A stretch of DNA of 64,000 bases from Sphingomonadales bacterium (GCA_016714795.1 JADKCA010000002.1:558001-622000); one strand, 5' to 3'; positions 48,673 to 58,175 are shown, counted from the first letter of the stretch. The notes: generated by a model not told the origin, from the letters alone. Made by a program: numbers and translations.

Positions 48673-51465
48673 TCATTCTGCCTGGGTGGATGGCCAGTCT
48701 TCCACGGGCAGGCCGATTCCGTCAAGCTGCGGCCGCACGGTCTTTGCATCGCCGACCACCACCCAGACCAGACTGGCCGGATCAATCTTGGCGCGTGCCG
48801 TAGCGTCGAGCACAGGTGCGGTCAGGCTCTGATATTTTTTGCCCAGTTGCTGGTAATAATCGTCCGGACGGCCAAGATTGACGATGCTCGTCATCCCGCC
48901 CAGCACGGCGCTGTCGGTTTCAAAGCTGCCGGGCAACTCGCGGACGTTGGACTCGATAGTGCGGGTCAGCTCTTCCGGCGTTACGCCTTTGGTGCTGAGA
49001 TAGTCGGTCAGGTGCGTGCGCAGCGCCTTGATCGAATCGCCGGTGCGGTCAGCCTGCACCGGCGCGGTGACGGAAAAGCTGACGCGTTCTTCCGCTCCGC
49101 CGATGCCGCTGCGCACGCCATAGGACCAGCCCTTGGTTTCGCGCAGATCCTGATTGATGCGGGACAGGAGCCCGACGCCGAACACTTCGTTGGCGGCGCG
49201 CAGCGTGACGAGATCATCGCGGCCAGATGCATCGAGCACGGTGCCCGCCATAATGTAGGATTGCGGCGAATTGGGCCGGTCCACCAGGATGATGCGCGGT
49301 TGCGGCTTGGGAATGGCGGCGCTGAAATTCTTGACCGGCTTCGGCCCTGCATCCGCCTTCCATTGGCCAAAACGCGTTTCCAGCAGCGGCATGATCTGCT
49401 TCAGGCTGGTATCTCCCGCTACGAAGATGCGGGCATTGTCCGGCCTCAGCCATGCCTTGTGGAAGGCATGAAGCGCGGCGGGCGTGAGCGCCTTGACCAC
49501 GCCGACATCGCCCGAGCCGGAACCGGGAACGGCATAGGGGTGATCCTTGCCCCAGATGATCTGCGGCATCACCCGCCCGGCCAGGCCGTCCGGCTGGGTG
49601 AGTTCGGATGCGATGCGGTTCAATTGCTGCGCACGGATACGGTCCACCTCAGCCGGGGCAAAGGCGGGGTTGCGCACAATGTCTGCCAGCAGATCGAGCG
49701 ACGCTCCCAGATTGGGCGTCAGCGCAGACAGGCTGAATGATGTGCGGTCCATCCCTGCGCGCGTGGAGATGGCCGCGCCGAGCCGCTCACCCTCTTCGGC
49801 GATTTGCAGCGAGGTGCGGCTTGTCGTCCCCTCCGGCATCAGGTTGAGCATCAGGGACTGGGTGCCCAGCGCCGACTTCGGGTCTGCGGCATAGCCCGCG
49901 TCAAAACTGACGCTCATCTGCACGCGCGGCATGGTGGTGCGGCGAGCGAGATAGACCGGAATGCCGTTGGAGAGCGTGGCCCGCTCAATCGCGGGGAAGC
50001 TCAGGCTGCCATCCGCGCCGAGCGGCGGCATGGGCGCGCGCGCCTGCCGTTCAAGGGCGGCGGCGGGTGCTGCGGGCGGCGGATTGCCTTGCGGTTCGGC
50101 ATAGGCATCCCGCGTGCCGGGCTCCACGCGTAGATCATAAGCAGGGCGCGTCAGCCAGCGGCCCATCGCGTCCTTCACCTGCGCGGGCGTGACAGAGACC
50201 AGCGCCTTGACCTGCTTGCGATAATCGGAAGGATCATTCTTGTAGAGCGCGCCTTCGGCCAGCTGCGTGGCCTTGCCACCAAAGCCGCCCACTTGCTCCA
50301 GCCCGCCCAATTGAGCCGCCACGGTGCGCGATATGACGCGCTGGATTTCATCGTCGCTGGGGCCTTGGGCCACGAAATTGCCGATCACCTCATCCAGCTT
50401 CTTGTTGACCAGCGCCGGATCAACCCCCGGCTTCACATCGGCGGTCACTTCAAAAAAGCCGAGCTGGGCAAAGCCCTGATAGCCAGCTGTCACCGCAACC
50501 GCGATCTCCTCCCCACGCACCAGCGCATTGTCCAGCCGCGAGGAGGCGAGGCCGCCCAGAACCGCGCCCGCAACAGATAAGGGCGTTGCATCCTTGCTGT
50601 CTTCACCCGGCACGGCCCATTGGCGGTGGATGCGGACATTGGCGACATTGTCCTTCATCACCTCATGCTTGGGTGCAGACAGGGTGGGGACGGGGATTAC
50701 GACCTTCGCCTGTTTCGGGCCGCGCGGAATGCTCCCGAACCAGCGTTTGACCATGGGCTTGGCCGTTTTGGCATCGACATCGCCCGCCAGCACCAGAACG
50801 GCATTGTTCGGCCCGTAATGCTGGCGGAACCAGCCGCGCACATCTTCCATGGAGGCGTTCTGAAGGTCTGCCATCGAACCGATGGTGGAATGGGCATAAG
50901 GATGATCCGGCGGCAGCAAGGCGGCAAGCTGGGCATATTCGACCAGACCATAGGGCTCATTGTCTCCCTGCCGCTTTTCGTTCTGCACCACGCCGCGCTG
51001 TGCATCGAGCGTGTCCTGCGAAACCGCACCGAGCAGCCAGCCCATCCGGTCCGATTCCACGAACAGCATCCGGTCCAGCGCGCCGGTGGGGACGTTCTGG
51101 AAATAGTTGGTGCGGTCAAACCATGTCGTGCCATTGTTGCTGGAGCCGCCAAGCGCGTTGACCGTCTTGTCGAAATTGCTGACATTTTCCGATCCGCCAA
51201 ACATCAGATGTTCGAACAGGTGTGCAAAGCCGGTCTTGCCCGCTGGTTCATGCTTGGAGCCGACATCATACCAGACGGCGACCGCGACGACCGGAGCCTT
51301 GCGGTCAGTATGCACGATCACGCGCAGGCCGTTTTTCAGCGTGAACTGCTTGTAGGGAATGTCGAGCTTCTTGACGAGCGGCGCGAGCGAGGCGGGCTTG
51401 GCAGTCTGCGCCATGGCCGGAGATGCGAGGACGAGGCCGAGAGCGGTGAGAATCGGAAAACGCAT
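48673..51465 (-). CDS. M16 (pitrilysin/insulinase family) zinc metalloprotease
   Basis: The 930-residue protein has a signal peptide (ALGLVLASPAMAQ) and the two-repeat M16 layout. The inverted zinc motif HxxEH is at residues 82-86 (HLFEH), with the third ligand Glu expected near residue 160 (LDAQRGVVQNEKRQ). The C-terminal half starts near 510 (PAIERATLSNGIPVYLARR) and lacks the motif, as expected. It degrades peptides in the periplasm. The ATG at 51465 is chosen because it begins the signal peptide. Confidence 0.94.
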   Translation of the reverse strand: MRFPILTALGLVLASPAMAQTAKPASLAPLVKKLDIPYKQFTLKNGLRVIVHTDRKAPVVAVAVWYDVGSKHEPAGKTGFAHLFEHLMFGGSENVSNFDKTVNALGGSSNNGTTWFDRTNYFQNVPTGALDRMLFVESDRMGWLLGAVSQDTLDAQRGVVQNEKRQGDNEPYGLVEYAQLAALLPPDHPYAHSTIGSMADLQNASMEDVRGWFRQHYGPNNAVLVLAGDVDAKTAKPMVKRWFGSIPRGPKQAKVVIPVPTLSAPKHEVMKDNVANVRIHRQWAVPGEDSKDATPLSVAGAVLGGLASSRLDNALVRGEEIAVAVTAGYQGFAQLGFFEVTADVKPGVDPALVNKKLDEVIGNFVAQGPSDDEIQRVISRTVAAQLGGLEQVGGFGGKATQLAEGALYKNDPSDYRKQVKALVSVTPAQVKDAMGRWLTRPAYDLRVEPGTRDAYAEPQGNPPPAAPAAALERQARAPMPPLGADGSLSFPAIERATLSNGIPVYLARRTTMPRVQMSVSFDAGYAADPKSALGTQSLMLNLMPEGTTSRTSLQIAEEGERLGAAISTRAGMDRTSFSLSALTPNLGASLDLLADIVRNPAFAPAEVDRIRAQQLNRIASELTQPDGLAGRVMPQIIWGKDHPYAVPGSGSGDVGVVKALTPAALHAFHKAWLRPDNARIFVAGDTSLKQIMPLLETRFGQWKADAGPKPVKNFSAAIPKPQPRIILVDRPNSPQSYIMAGTVLDASGRDDLVTLRAANEVFGVGLLSRINQDLRETKGWSYGVRSGIGGAEERVSFSVTAPVQADRTGDSIKALRTHLTDYLSTKGVTPEELTRTIESNVRELPGSFETDSAVLGGMTSIVNLGRPDDYYQQLGKKYQSLTAPVLDATARAKIDPASLVWVVVGDAKTVRPQLDGIGLPVEDWPSTQAE

Positions 51466-51543
51466 GGCAACTCCAGTCAAGTTGAAAGGGCGAGAGGTGG
51501 GCAGAGCAGAGCCGGGGAGCAAAATTTTTTCGATGAACAACCG

Positions 51544-52671
51544 TCAGCCTCGACGAAAGGGGGTGACGGTGCCGAGGAACTCGATCTCGCGCTCCATGGC
51601 ATGACGTTCCCGCACAAGGAAGTCGGCAATGGCGGCGCGAAAGCCGTCATCGGTGATGTAGTGCGCGGACCATGTGGCCACGGGCTCATAGCCGCGTGCA
51701 ATCTTGTGCTCGCCCTGCGCGCCCGCCTCCACGCGGGAAAGGCCGCGCGCGATGGCAAAGTCGATCGCCTGATAATAGCAGAGCTCGAAATGGAGGAAGG
51801 GAATGTCTTCGGTGCAGCCCCAATAGCGGCCATAGAGCACATCGCCGCCGATGAAATTGAGCGCGCCCGCCACCGGCACACCGTCCCGTTCCGCAATCAG
51901 CAGCAGGATACGGTCCGCCATGCGGTCTCCCATCAGGCTGAAAAAGGCGCGGGTCAGGTAAGGGCGGCCCCATTTGCGGGCACCGGTATCCTGATAGAAA
52001 ACCCAGAAGGCATCCCAATGCGCCTCGGTGATGTCCGCCCCTGTCAGCGCGCGGATGGTGACGGCTGATTGGGCGGCGGCGCGTTCCTTGCGGATGGCGC
52101 GGCGCTTGCGCGAGGCGAGGGTGGCGAGGAAATCGTCGAAATCGCCATAGCCGCGATTGCGGAAATGGAATTGCACGCCTTCGCGCAGCAGCCAGCCCGC
52201 GGCCTCAAATGCTGCCTTGTCTTCATCCTCGATGAAATTGGCATGGGCGGAGGAGAGATGGTTGTTGATCGCCAGCGCCTCCATCCCCGCAATCAGTTCC
52301 GGCACCACCGAACGATCCTGCGCGAGCAGGCGCGGCCCCGGCGCAGGGGTGAATGGCACGGCGCTGAGCAGTTTGGGATAATAGCGCCCGCCAGCGCGCT
52401 GCCACGCATCGGCCCAGCTGTGATCAAAGATATATTCGCCCTGACTGTTGCTCTTGCCATAGAGCGGAACCCCGCCGACGAGTGCGCCGGTTTCATCCTC
52501 CAGCAGCAGCGGCAGCGGCTGCCAGCCGGTCCGGCTGATGGCACTGCCCGATTGCTCCAGGGCAGACAGGAAGGCGTGCGAGAGGAAGGGATGGTCATCG
52601 CCCGCCAGCGCGTCCCATGCGGCGGCGTCAATCTCCGCAAAACTGTCTGCCACGCGCACGTTGCGGGTCAT
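51544..52671 (-). CDS. GNAT/FemAB-like acyltransferase (COG3146)
   Basis: The 375-residue protein matches the COG3146 group, once described as peptidoglycan-related: AAAWDALAGDDHPFLSHAFLSALEQSGSA, GEYIFDHSWADAWQRAGGRYYPKL, HFRNRGYGDFDDFLATLASRKRRAIRKER and ARGLSRVEAGAQGEHKIARGYEP. It has two GNAT-like halves. The activity is unproven. It overlaps the glycerophosphodiesterase stop by 4 bases and is the last gene in a coupled chain. Confidence 0.82.
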   Translation of the reverse strand: MTRNVRVADSFAEIDAAAWDALAGDDHPFLSHAFLSALEQSGSAISRTGWQPLPLLLEDETGALVGGVPLYGKSNSQGEYIFDHSWADAWQRAGGRYYPKLLSAVPFTPAPGPRLLAQDRSVVPELIAGMEALAINNHLSSAHANFIEDEDKAAFEAAGWLLREGVQFHFRNRGYGDFDDFLATLASRKRRAIRKERAAAQSAVTIRALTGADITEAHWDAFWVFYQDTGARKWGRPYLTRAFFSLMGDRMADRILLLIAERDGVPVAGALNFIGGDVLYGRYWGCTEDIPFLHFELCYYQAIDFAIARGLSRVEAGAQGEHKIARGYEPVATWSAHYITDDGFRAAIADFLVRERHAMEREIEFLGTVTPFRRG

Positions 52672-53456
52672 CCGCGCGCTCCCGGCCTTTCGTAGATCAT
52701 CTCGTCGGCACAGGCGAGGGCGACCTTTTCCTGATCGCCGCTGCGCACCGTCCATGTCAGCAGCTTCAGCCCGCGCGCGCGCTGCGCTGCGGCAAAGCGG
52801 GAGGGGAGGTTGCGGATGTCATAGGCCAGAAAGTCCGGCTTGGCGCGCCACAGCGAGGCGTGGCGGGCAATCCGGCCCTTGATCCCGGTAGAGGGGACTT
52901 CGATGTCGTCGCTTTCGGTCATTACCACGCCGCGCACGGTGCGGGGGCTATGGTCCAGAAACCAGCGCCCGACTTCCGGGTTGAACGACATGATGGCAAC
53001 CGGGCCGCGATACCCCTCCAGCGCGCGGCGGACAGCCAGACAGAGTGTGCCGACATGACGGCTGCGCGCTTTGACCTCGATCAGCACCGGCACCTGCCCG
53101 TTCACCATCGCCAGAATTTCGGCAAGGCGCGGAATGGTTTCATGGCTGCCGCGCAGGCGGATGCGATCCAGCTCATAAGCCAGCCGGTCGGCCAGCGGGC
53201 CGCTTTCTTCGGTCAGCCGGTCGAGCGTCGCATCATGAAACACGAACGCTTCCCCGCCCGATGCGGCCTGCACGTCCAGTTCGATGCCATGGCCCAGCTT
53301 GAGCGCCGCTTCGAACGCGGCGCGGCTGTTTTCGATCACGCCAAAGCCATAGAGCCCGCGATGCGCATAAGGCCGCTCCGCCATCCAGCGGGTGCGGGCG
53401 GGATCGCGCGGCGGCGCGAGCAGCCGATCAAGCAGGGCGGACAGCGACAATCGCAT
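52668..53456 (-). CDS. Glycerophosphodiester phosphodiesterase family protein
   Basis: The 262-residue protein has the catalytic pattern YAHRGLYG, HGIELDVQ, FVFHDATLDRLT of GDPD enzymes. It hydrolyses glycerophosphodiesters to glycerol 3-phosphate and an alcohol. An in-frame start at 53513 would lengthen it by 19 residues; the ATG at 53456 is preferred. It overlaps the ridA-like gene by 29 bases. Confidence 0.88.
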   Translation of the reverse strand: MRLSLSALLDRLLAPPRDPARTRWMAERPYAHRGLYGFGVIENSRAAFEAALKLGHGIELDVQAASGGEAFVFHDATLDRLTEESGPLADRLAYELDRIRLRGSHETIPRLAEILAMVNGQVPVLIEVKARSRHVGTLCLAVRRALEGYRGPVAIMSFNPEVGRWFLDHSPRTVRGVVMTESDDIEVPSTGIKGRIARHASLWRAKPDFLAYDIRNLPSRFAAAQRARGLKLLTWTVRSGDQEKVALACADEMIYERPGARG

Positions 53457-53937
53457 CAGCCTCCACAATGGCGCCCAGCGGCAGGGCGGCGACACCAACC
53501 GCCGCGCGGGCATGGCGGCCCGCTTCGCCGAACACTTCGATCATCAGCTCAGACACGCCGTTGGCCACTTGTGGCTGGCCGCCAAAGCGCGGATCGGAAT
53601 TGACGAAGACGTTGAGCTTCACCACCCGCTCGACCCGGTCAAGCGAACCGAGCGCCTGCCGGATCTGCGCCAGCAACATGATACCGCACTGGCGGGCGGC
53701 CTTATTGGCATAATCGGGGGTGCGGTCATCATCGACACGGCCTGTCATCACCTGCCCGTCCTGAAACGGCAGCTGGCCGGAGACGTGGAGCAATCCGGCG
53801 GCTTCCACGGCGGGCACATAGGCGGCGACCGGAGCAGCAGGCGTGGGGAGCGTGAGGCCGAGCGCAGCCAGTCGGGCCTCATGCCCGGCGACGGCGTTTG
53901 CGTCGGTGTGCATCTTGAGCGGCGGGGTCTTTGTCAC
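53428..53937 (-). CDS. RidA family protein (YjgH/Rid-like)
   Basis: The 169-residue protein has the RidA fold: AAYVPAVEAAGLLHVSGQLPFQDG, QCGIMLLAQIRQALGSLDRVERVVKLNVFVNSDPRF, and a C-terminal VAALPLGAIVEADAIVAV. RidA proteins hydrolyse reactive enamines/imines; here the exact subtype is uncertain and the active-site Arg common in RidA is not evident at its usual place (VAALPLGA instead of VARLP.GA). The start is GTG at 53937, in a GTGA overlap with the HAD gene. Confidence 0.8.
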   Translation of the reverse strand: MTKTPPLKMHTDANAVAGHEARLAALGLTLPTPAAPVAAYVPAVEAAGLLHVSGQLPFQDGQVMTGRVDDDRTPDYANKAARQCGIMLLAQIRQALGSLDRVERVVKLNVFVNSDPRFGGQPQVANGVSELMIEVFGEAGRHARAAVGVAALPLGAIVEADAIVAVRPA

Positions 53938-54554
53938 AGCGGCACTCCTTCAAAACGATCCATAATCCAGCGGCGCGCGGCAAGCCAGTCATCAATCCGT
54001 TCATGGGCATGTTTGGATTTGGGCATTTTGGGCGCGATGCGCGGCTCGCCGATCATGTGCAGGCGGAAAATCTCCGGCGCATGTTCGGCCACCGATTCAT
54101 GCTGGTGCGCCAGATCATCCACGAACACGGCGACGCTGGGCGCATAATCATCCAGAATGGCGCGCAGCGCCTCCCCCTTGCCGCCCTGATTGGTGTAAAC
54201 GGGGAAATCGATGCCGACCTTGAGCAATTGCTGCTTGCGGCCTTTCTGTGCATCGTCGGTCAGGTTGGTCAGCACCACGACATCGGCATGTTGAGCGAGC
54301 GCGTGGATCGATTCGACCGCACCGTCGATGGGATATTGGCGGTGCATCTCGGTTTCGAAAAAGCCCTTGAGCAGGGGCCAGATCTTTTCGCCCGCCACCA
54401 GCTCGCCGCTTTGCTTGTGCCGCAATGCGTTGAGGAAATTGCCGGTCTCCAGATCGAAATGAATATGGTGCGCCTCATCCAGCCATTCGGCAAACGGCAC
54501 GACCATGTGCAGCAGCACTTCGTCACAATCGGTAATGAGAAGCGGGCGGCTCAT
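53934..54554 (-). CDS. HAD-superfamily hydrolase
   Basis: The 206-residue protein has motif I TDCDEVLL at residues 8-15, motif II VVVLTNLTDD, Lys in GGKGEALRAIL and acidic motif IV FVDDLAH. The cap is small and helical. It is a phosphatase-like enzyme of unknown substrate. It overlaps both its neighbours by 4 bases (start with the DUF3572 stop, stop with the RidA start). Confidence 0.85.
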   Translation of the reverse strand: MSRPLLITDCDEVLLHMVVPFAEWLDEAHHIHFDLETGNFLNALRHKQSGELVAGEKIWPLLKGFFETEMHRQYPIDGAVESIHALAQHADVVVLTNLTDDAQKGRKQQLLKVGIDFPVYTNQGGKGEALRAILDDYAPSVAVFVDDLAHQHESVAEHAPEIFRLHMIGEPRIAPKMPKSKHAHERIDDWLAARRWIMDRFEGVPL

Positions 54555-54826
54555 GCGGTCAGCCTTTCTGCGGCGGCAATCAGATGGTCGGGCGTGGCTC
54601 CGATGGCTTCGGCACAGGCCAGAAGATCGGGCTGGTGGGATTGGAGAAAATTGATGACGGCGGCCAGCACGGCGGGTTCGTCCGCCTGCGCTTTCAGATC
54701 TGCGGGATCAAGCCCGGTGAGCGCAATCAGCCGATCTGCCCGGCGGTCATCCTGCAATGTCCACACCAGCGCATGGAGCGCAAGCGCCACGGCATCATCA
54801 TCGTCGATTGTCTCGGGCTGGCGCAT
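54551..54826 (-). CDS. DUF3572 family protein
   Basis: The 91-residue helical protein matches DUF3572: DAVALALHALVWTLQDDRRADRLIALTGLDP and LLACAEAIGATPDHLIAAAERL. It is found beside divK in many alphaproteobacteria, as here (divergent, 43 bp apart). The function is unknown. It is the first gene of the chain of overlapping genes running to 51544. Confidence 0.85.
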   Translation of the reverse strand: MRQPETIDDDDAVALALHALVWTLQDDRRADRLIALTGLDPADLKAQADEPAVLAAVINFLQSHQPDLLACAEAIGATPDHLIAAAERLTA

Positions 54827-54868
54827 CGCCTATCGGGGTTCCATCATTGATCCAAGGAAGTGTTCCGC

Positions 54869-55255
54869 GTGGCAAAAAGGGTGCTCGTTGTCGAGGACAA
54901 CGAACTCAATCTGAAACTTTTTTGCGATGTGCTCCGGTCACAGGGGCATGAGGTGGAGGGCGTGCGCGATGCGCGGCTCGCCATAGAACGCGCCACATTG
55001 TTCGCGCCGGACATCATGGTGCTGGACATCCAGATGCCGCATATCAGCGGGCTGGAACTGATTGCCGCCATGAAGCTGGACCTTGTGCTGCGCCGCATTC
55101 CGGTGATGGCGGTCACGGCCTATGCCGGCAAAGGCGATGAAGAGCGCATCCGCGAGGCGGGGGCGGATTCCTTTGTTTCCAAGCCGGTGGCGCTGCGGGG
55201 GTTTCTGGATGCTGTGAACGGGCTGTTCGCGATTGCGGAAGCGCGCAACGGGTAG
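54869..55255 (+). CDS. divK: DivK-type single-domain response regulator
   Basis: The 128-residue receiver protein has the acidic pair in LVVEDNELNLKLF, the phospho-acceptor Asp53 in VLDIQMP, Thr in MAVTAYAGKGDEERIREAG and Lys in SKPV. This closely follows DivK, which in alphaproteobacteria links PleC/DivJ kinases to DivL/CckA and the cell cycle. The start is a GTG at 54869 after AAGGAAG; a GTG three codons earlier is also possible. pleD, often next to divK, is not here; a repeat follows. Confidence 0.88.
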   Translation: MAKRVLVVEDNELNLKLFCDVLRSQGHEVEGVRDARLAIERATLFAPDIMVLDIQMPHISGLELIAAMKLDLVLRRIPVMAVTAYAGKGDEERIREAGADSFVSKPVALRGFLDAVNGLFAIAEARNG

Positions 55256-55275
55256 GTTTGATACCGAAGGGCGGT

Positions 55276-55325
55276 CCTTCGATACGGGTCTTCACATGCG
55301 CTCAGCCCCTACTCAGGACAAACGG
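55276..55325. repeat. Half-copy of the CTACTCAGGACAAACGG repeat
   Basis: CCTTCGATACGGGTC...CTACTCAGGACAAACGG matches the right half of the element at 15342-15451. It lies between the convergent divK and the small WYL-like gene. Only one arm is complete. Confidence 0.8.
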
Positions 55326-55334
55326 AAATCAGCG

Positions 55335-55637
55335 TCACCCTTCCACAGCAAACAGCGTGGCCCCGGCATAGCGCTCCGCTTCCGGCTCATAGACCGACTC
55401 GGTCTCGAAATGCTGGTCACACAGCGTCAGGTCATTCAGCCCGGCCAGATGGAAGGCCCCCAGCTTCTTCTCTCGCGGGGGCAGGCCGTTGCGTTCCAGC
55501 GCGACCGCATCGACATAGAGCGCATCATTCTTGGAATAGAGAATGTGCGGAGCCAGCGTCATCTCCACGCTGTTGTAGCGCGTCTTCACGCATTTCTTGA
55601 GCGCAATGGCTTCAAGCAGAATCTGGTTGATCGACAT
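55335..55637 (-). CDS. Small WYL-like protein
   Basis: The 100-residue protein starts MSINQILLEAIALKKCVKTR and continues with a stretch typical of WYL-domain sensors (VKTRYNSVEMTLAPHILYSKNDALYVDAVALERNG, then LGAFHLAGLNDLTL). Unlike most WYL proteins it has no HTH domain. It may bind a nucleotide or oligonucleotide; the role is unknown. A longer frame to 55844 crosses the upstream gap and is not used. Confidence 0.55.
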   Translation of the reverse strand: MSINQILLEAIALKKCVKTRYNSVEMTLAPHILYSKNDALYVDAVALERNGLPPREKKLGAFHLAGLNDLTLCDQHFETESVYEPEAERYAGATLFAVEG

Positions 55638-55785
55638 GGCGGGCAATTTAGGATCGCAAATGCGGCCCCGCAACAAGAATTGTGCATCGCAGCAAATTAG
55701 GCAGGCTTGACCAAAACGATTTGCAATCGCCGGACTCTGAGGCAATGGTGCACGGGAATGCAGGATCAAGGATAGGAGAAGCGCG

Positions 55786-57012
55786 ATGCAATTTGAACAT
55801 ACTGAAAAGGTGAAGGCTCTCATCGCCAAGGTGGAGAGCTTCATGGATGAGCATGTTTATCCCAATGAGCGCGCCTATAGCGATTGGGTCAATGATCCCG
55901 CAAATATCTGGAAAGAATGGCCGGGCATGGAAGCGCTGAAGGAAAAGGCGCGCGCGCAGGATCTGTGGAACCTGTTTCTGCCGCACGAATATGGTGCCTG
56001 GTCTCCCGGCCTGACCAATCTGGAATATGCCCCGCTGGCCGAAATCATGGGCCGCGTGCCCTTTTCCAGCCAGGTGTTCAACTGCTCCGCGCCGGATACG
56101 GGCAATATGGAAGTGCTTGCCAAATATGGCAGCCCGGAACAGCAGGAAAAATGGCTGAAGCCGCTGCTCGAAGGCACGATCCGCTCTGCCTATGTGATGA
56201 CCGAACCGCAGGTTGCATCGTCCGACGCAACGAATCTGGAACTGTCGATCACGCCCGATGGCGATGACTATGTGATAAACGGGCGCAAATGGTGGATTTC
56301 AAACGCCATGCACCCGCGCTGCGACATCTGGATCGTGATGGGCAAGACCGATTTCAACGCGCCGCGCCACGCGCAGCATTCGCAGATTCTGGTCGAACCC
56401 AAGACGCCGGGCATCACCATCGTCCGCCACCAGACCGTGTTCGGTTCGCACAACTCGCCGGGTGGTGAATGCGAATTGCGGTTCGAGAATGTGCGCGTGC
56501 CCAAGGAAAACCTGATTCTGGGTGAAGGCCGCGGCTTTGAAATCGCGCAGGGCCGCCTCGGGCCGGGCCGCATCCACCACTGCATGCGCTCGATCGGTCA
56601 GGCGCAGCGCGCGCTCGAAATCATGGCGCGTCGCGTGGAAAATCGTGTGGCGTTCGGCAAGAAGCTGTCCGACCAGTCGAGCATCCGTCAGGACGTCGCC
56701 AAGAGCTATTGCGAAGTCGAAATGACCCGCCTGCTCACGCTCAAGGCCGCTGATGCCATGGATCGTTATGGCAACAAGGTCGCCAAGGATCTGATCGCCG
56801 CGATCAAGGTCGTCGCTCCGCAAATGGCGCAGACCGTGTGCGACCGCGCGATTCAGGCGCATGGCGGTATGGGCGTTTCGGATGATACGCCGATTGCCCG
56901 CTTCTTCACGCTCAACCGCTTCGTCCGCATCGCAGACGGCCCGGATGAGGTGCATATGAGCCAGCTCGGCAAGCAGAAGATCAAGGAATATAACGCGCAG
57001 AACGAGCGCTGA
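55786..57012 (+). CDS. Acyl-CoA dehydrogenase, ACAD10/ACAD11-like
   Basis: The 408-residue flavoenzyme has YVMTEPQVASSDATNLELS, WWISNAMHPRCDIWIVMG, GPGRIHHCMRSIGQAQRALEIMARR and QAHGGMGVSDDTPIARFF. This pattern is that of the ACAD10/11 branch, whose human members act on hydroxylated fatty acyl-CoAs after phosphorylation; whether this one needs a kinase partner is not shown. AGGAGAAG precedes the ATG. Confidence 0.92.
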   Translation: MQFEHTEKVKALIAKVESFMDEHVYPNERAYSDWVNDPANIWKEWPGMEALKEKARAQDLWNLFLPHEYGAWSPGLTNLEYAPLAEIMGRVPFSSQVFNCSAPDTGNMEVLAKYGSPEQQEKWLKPLLEGTIRSAYVMTEPQVASSDATNLELSITPDGDDYVINGRKWWISNAMHPRCDIWIVMGKTDFNAPRHAQHSQILVEPKTPGITIVRHQTVFGSHNSPGGECELRFENVRVPKENLILGEGRGFEIAQGRLGPGRIHHCMRSIGQAQRALEIMARRVENRVAFGKKLSDQSSIRQDVAKSYCEVEMTRLLTLKAADAMDRYGNKVAKDLIAAIKVVAPQMAQTVCDRAIQAHGGMGVSDDTPIARFFTLNRFVRIADGPDEVHMSQLGKQKIKEYNAQNER

Positions 57013-57021
57013 TAAATTCGA

Positions 57022-57116
57022 CCGTCATTCCCGCGAAGGAGGGAAGCCATGAACGCCGCAGAGTTCAGACGAACGACTGCTGTGTTCTTGGACCCCCGTC
57101 TTCACGGGGGTGACGG
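57022..57116. repeat. Palindromic repeat (CCGTCATTCCCGCGAAGG type)
   Basis: The left arm CCGTCATTCCCGCGAAGG and the right arm (CTTCACGGGGGTGACGG, ending at 57116) are inverted repeats separated by about 60 bp, the full-length form of the family also at 7722 and 29899. It lies between the acyl-CoA and alcohol dehydrogenase genes. Confidence 0.88.
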
Positions 57117-57137
57117 CTTGATCCGGGAGAAAGAAGC

Positions 57138-58175
57138 ATGAAAGCCCTTCGCTATTATGGCGCGCGGGACATCCGCCACGAAGACATGGATGATCCCAAG
57201 CTGGAATCGGAACGCGATGCCATCATCCAGATGACCGGCTGTTCGATCTGCGGCAGCGATCTTCATATTTATCATGGCCATGGTTTTTCCGAAGATATCG
57301 GCTTTTGCGTCGGCCATGAAGCCGTGGGCGAAGTGGTGGAGGTGGGCCGTGCTGTCACCCGTCTGAAGGCCGGTGACAAGGTGATGATGCCCGCCGCTGT
57401 TGGCTGTGGGGCGTGCCGGTCTTGTCTGGCCGGGGTGGTCAACAGCTGCGAGTTCAACGCGGGCAGTTGCTATGGCCTGTCTGCCAAATTGCAGGGCGTC
57501 CAGTCTCAGGCGTTCCGCGTGCCTGCGGCAGACACCAACGCCATCCTGATTCCGGAAGGCATCAGCGAAGATCAGGCGTTGATGATGACCGACGCGCTGG
57601 CCACAGCCTGGTTCGGCGCACGCAATGCAGACATCAAGCCGGGCAGCAGCGTGGCCGTGATCGGGCTTGGTCCCATCGGCCTGATGGCGGTGGACAGTGC
57701 ATTCGTGATGGGCGCGCATGTGGTCTATGCGATTGATCCCATTGCCGAACGCCGCGCGCTTGCTGCCCAGTCAGGCGCGATTGCGCTTTCTCCCGAAGAG
57801 GCGCTGGAGCGGGTCCGCGAAGACACGCATGGCAAGAAGCTCGATTGCGTGGTGGAAGCGGTAGGCCATGATGCCACCGTTGATCTGGCACTGCGCCTGA
57901 TTGCCCGACGCGGCACGGTGTCGGTCATCGGCGTCCAGCAATCGCGGCGCTATGCCTTCCCGCTCGAACGGGCTTTTGCGGCAGGCCTCACCTTCCGCAT
58001 TGGAACATGTTCCGTCCCTGAGGAATGGCCCGCGCTGATCCCGCTGGTGCAATCAGGCCGGTTGAAGCCCGAACGCTATATCAGCCATCACCTTCCGCTC
58101 AGCGAAGGTGCCGAGGCCTATGCGCTGTTTGACAGCCGAGAGGCGGGTGCGCTCAAGATGGTGCTGAAGGCTTGA
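57138..58175 (+). CDS. Zinc-dependent medium-chain alcohol dehydrogenase
   Basis: The 345-residue MDR protein has a catalytic-zinc Cys in TGCSICGSDLHIYHGHG, GHEAVGEVVEVG, a structural-zinc-like CGACRSCLAGVVNSC, and a Rossmann motif VIGLGPIGLMAVD. It oxidises or reduces an alcohol/aldehyde with NAD(P). The substrate is unknown. GGAGAAAGAAGC precedes the ATG. Confidence 0.92.
   Translation: MKALRYYGARDIRHEDMDDPKLESERDAIIQMTGCSICGSDLHIYHGHGFSEDIGFCVGHEAVGEVVEVGRAVTRLKAGDKVMMPAAVGCGACRSCLAGVVNSCEFNAGSCYGLSAKLQGVQSQAFRVPAADTNAILIPEGISEDQALMMTDALATAWFGARNADIKPGSSVAVIGLGPIGLMAVDSAFVMGAHVVYAIDPIAERRALAAQSGAIALSPEEALERVREDTHGKKLDCVVEAVGHDATVDLALRLIARRGTVSVIGVQQSRRYAFPLERAFAAGLTFRIGTCSVPEEWPALIPLVQSGRLKPERYISHHLPLSEGAEAYALFDSREAGALKMVLKA

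Noticed and set aside
55638..55844. N-terminal extension of the WYL-like gene to 55844
   Set aside because: The extension overlaps the promoter side of the acyl-CoA dehydrogenase and lacks homology character; the ATG at 55637 begins the conserved part.
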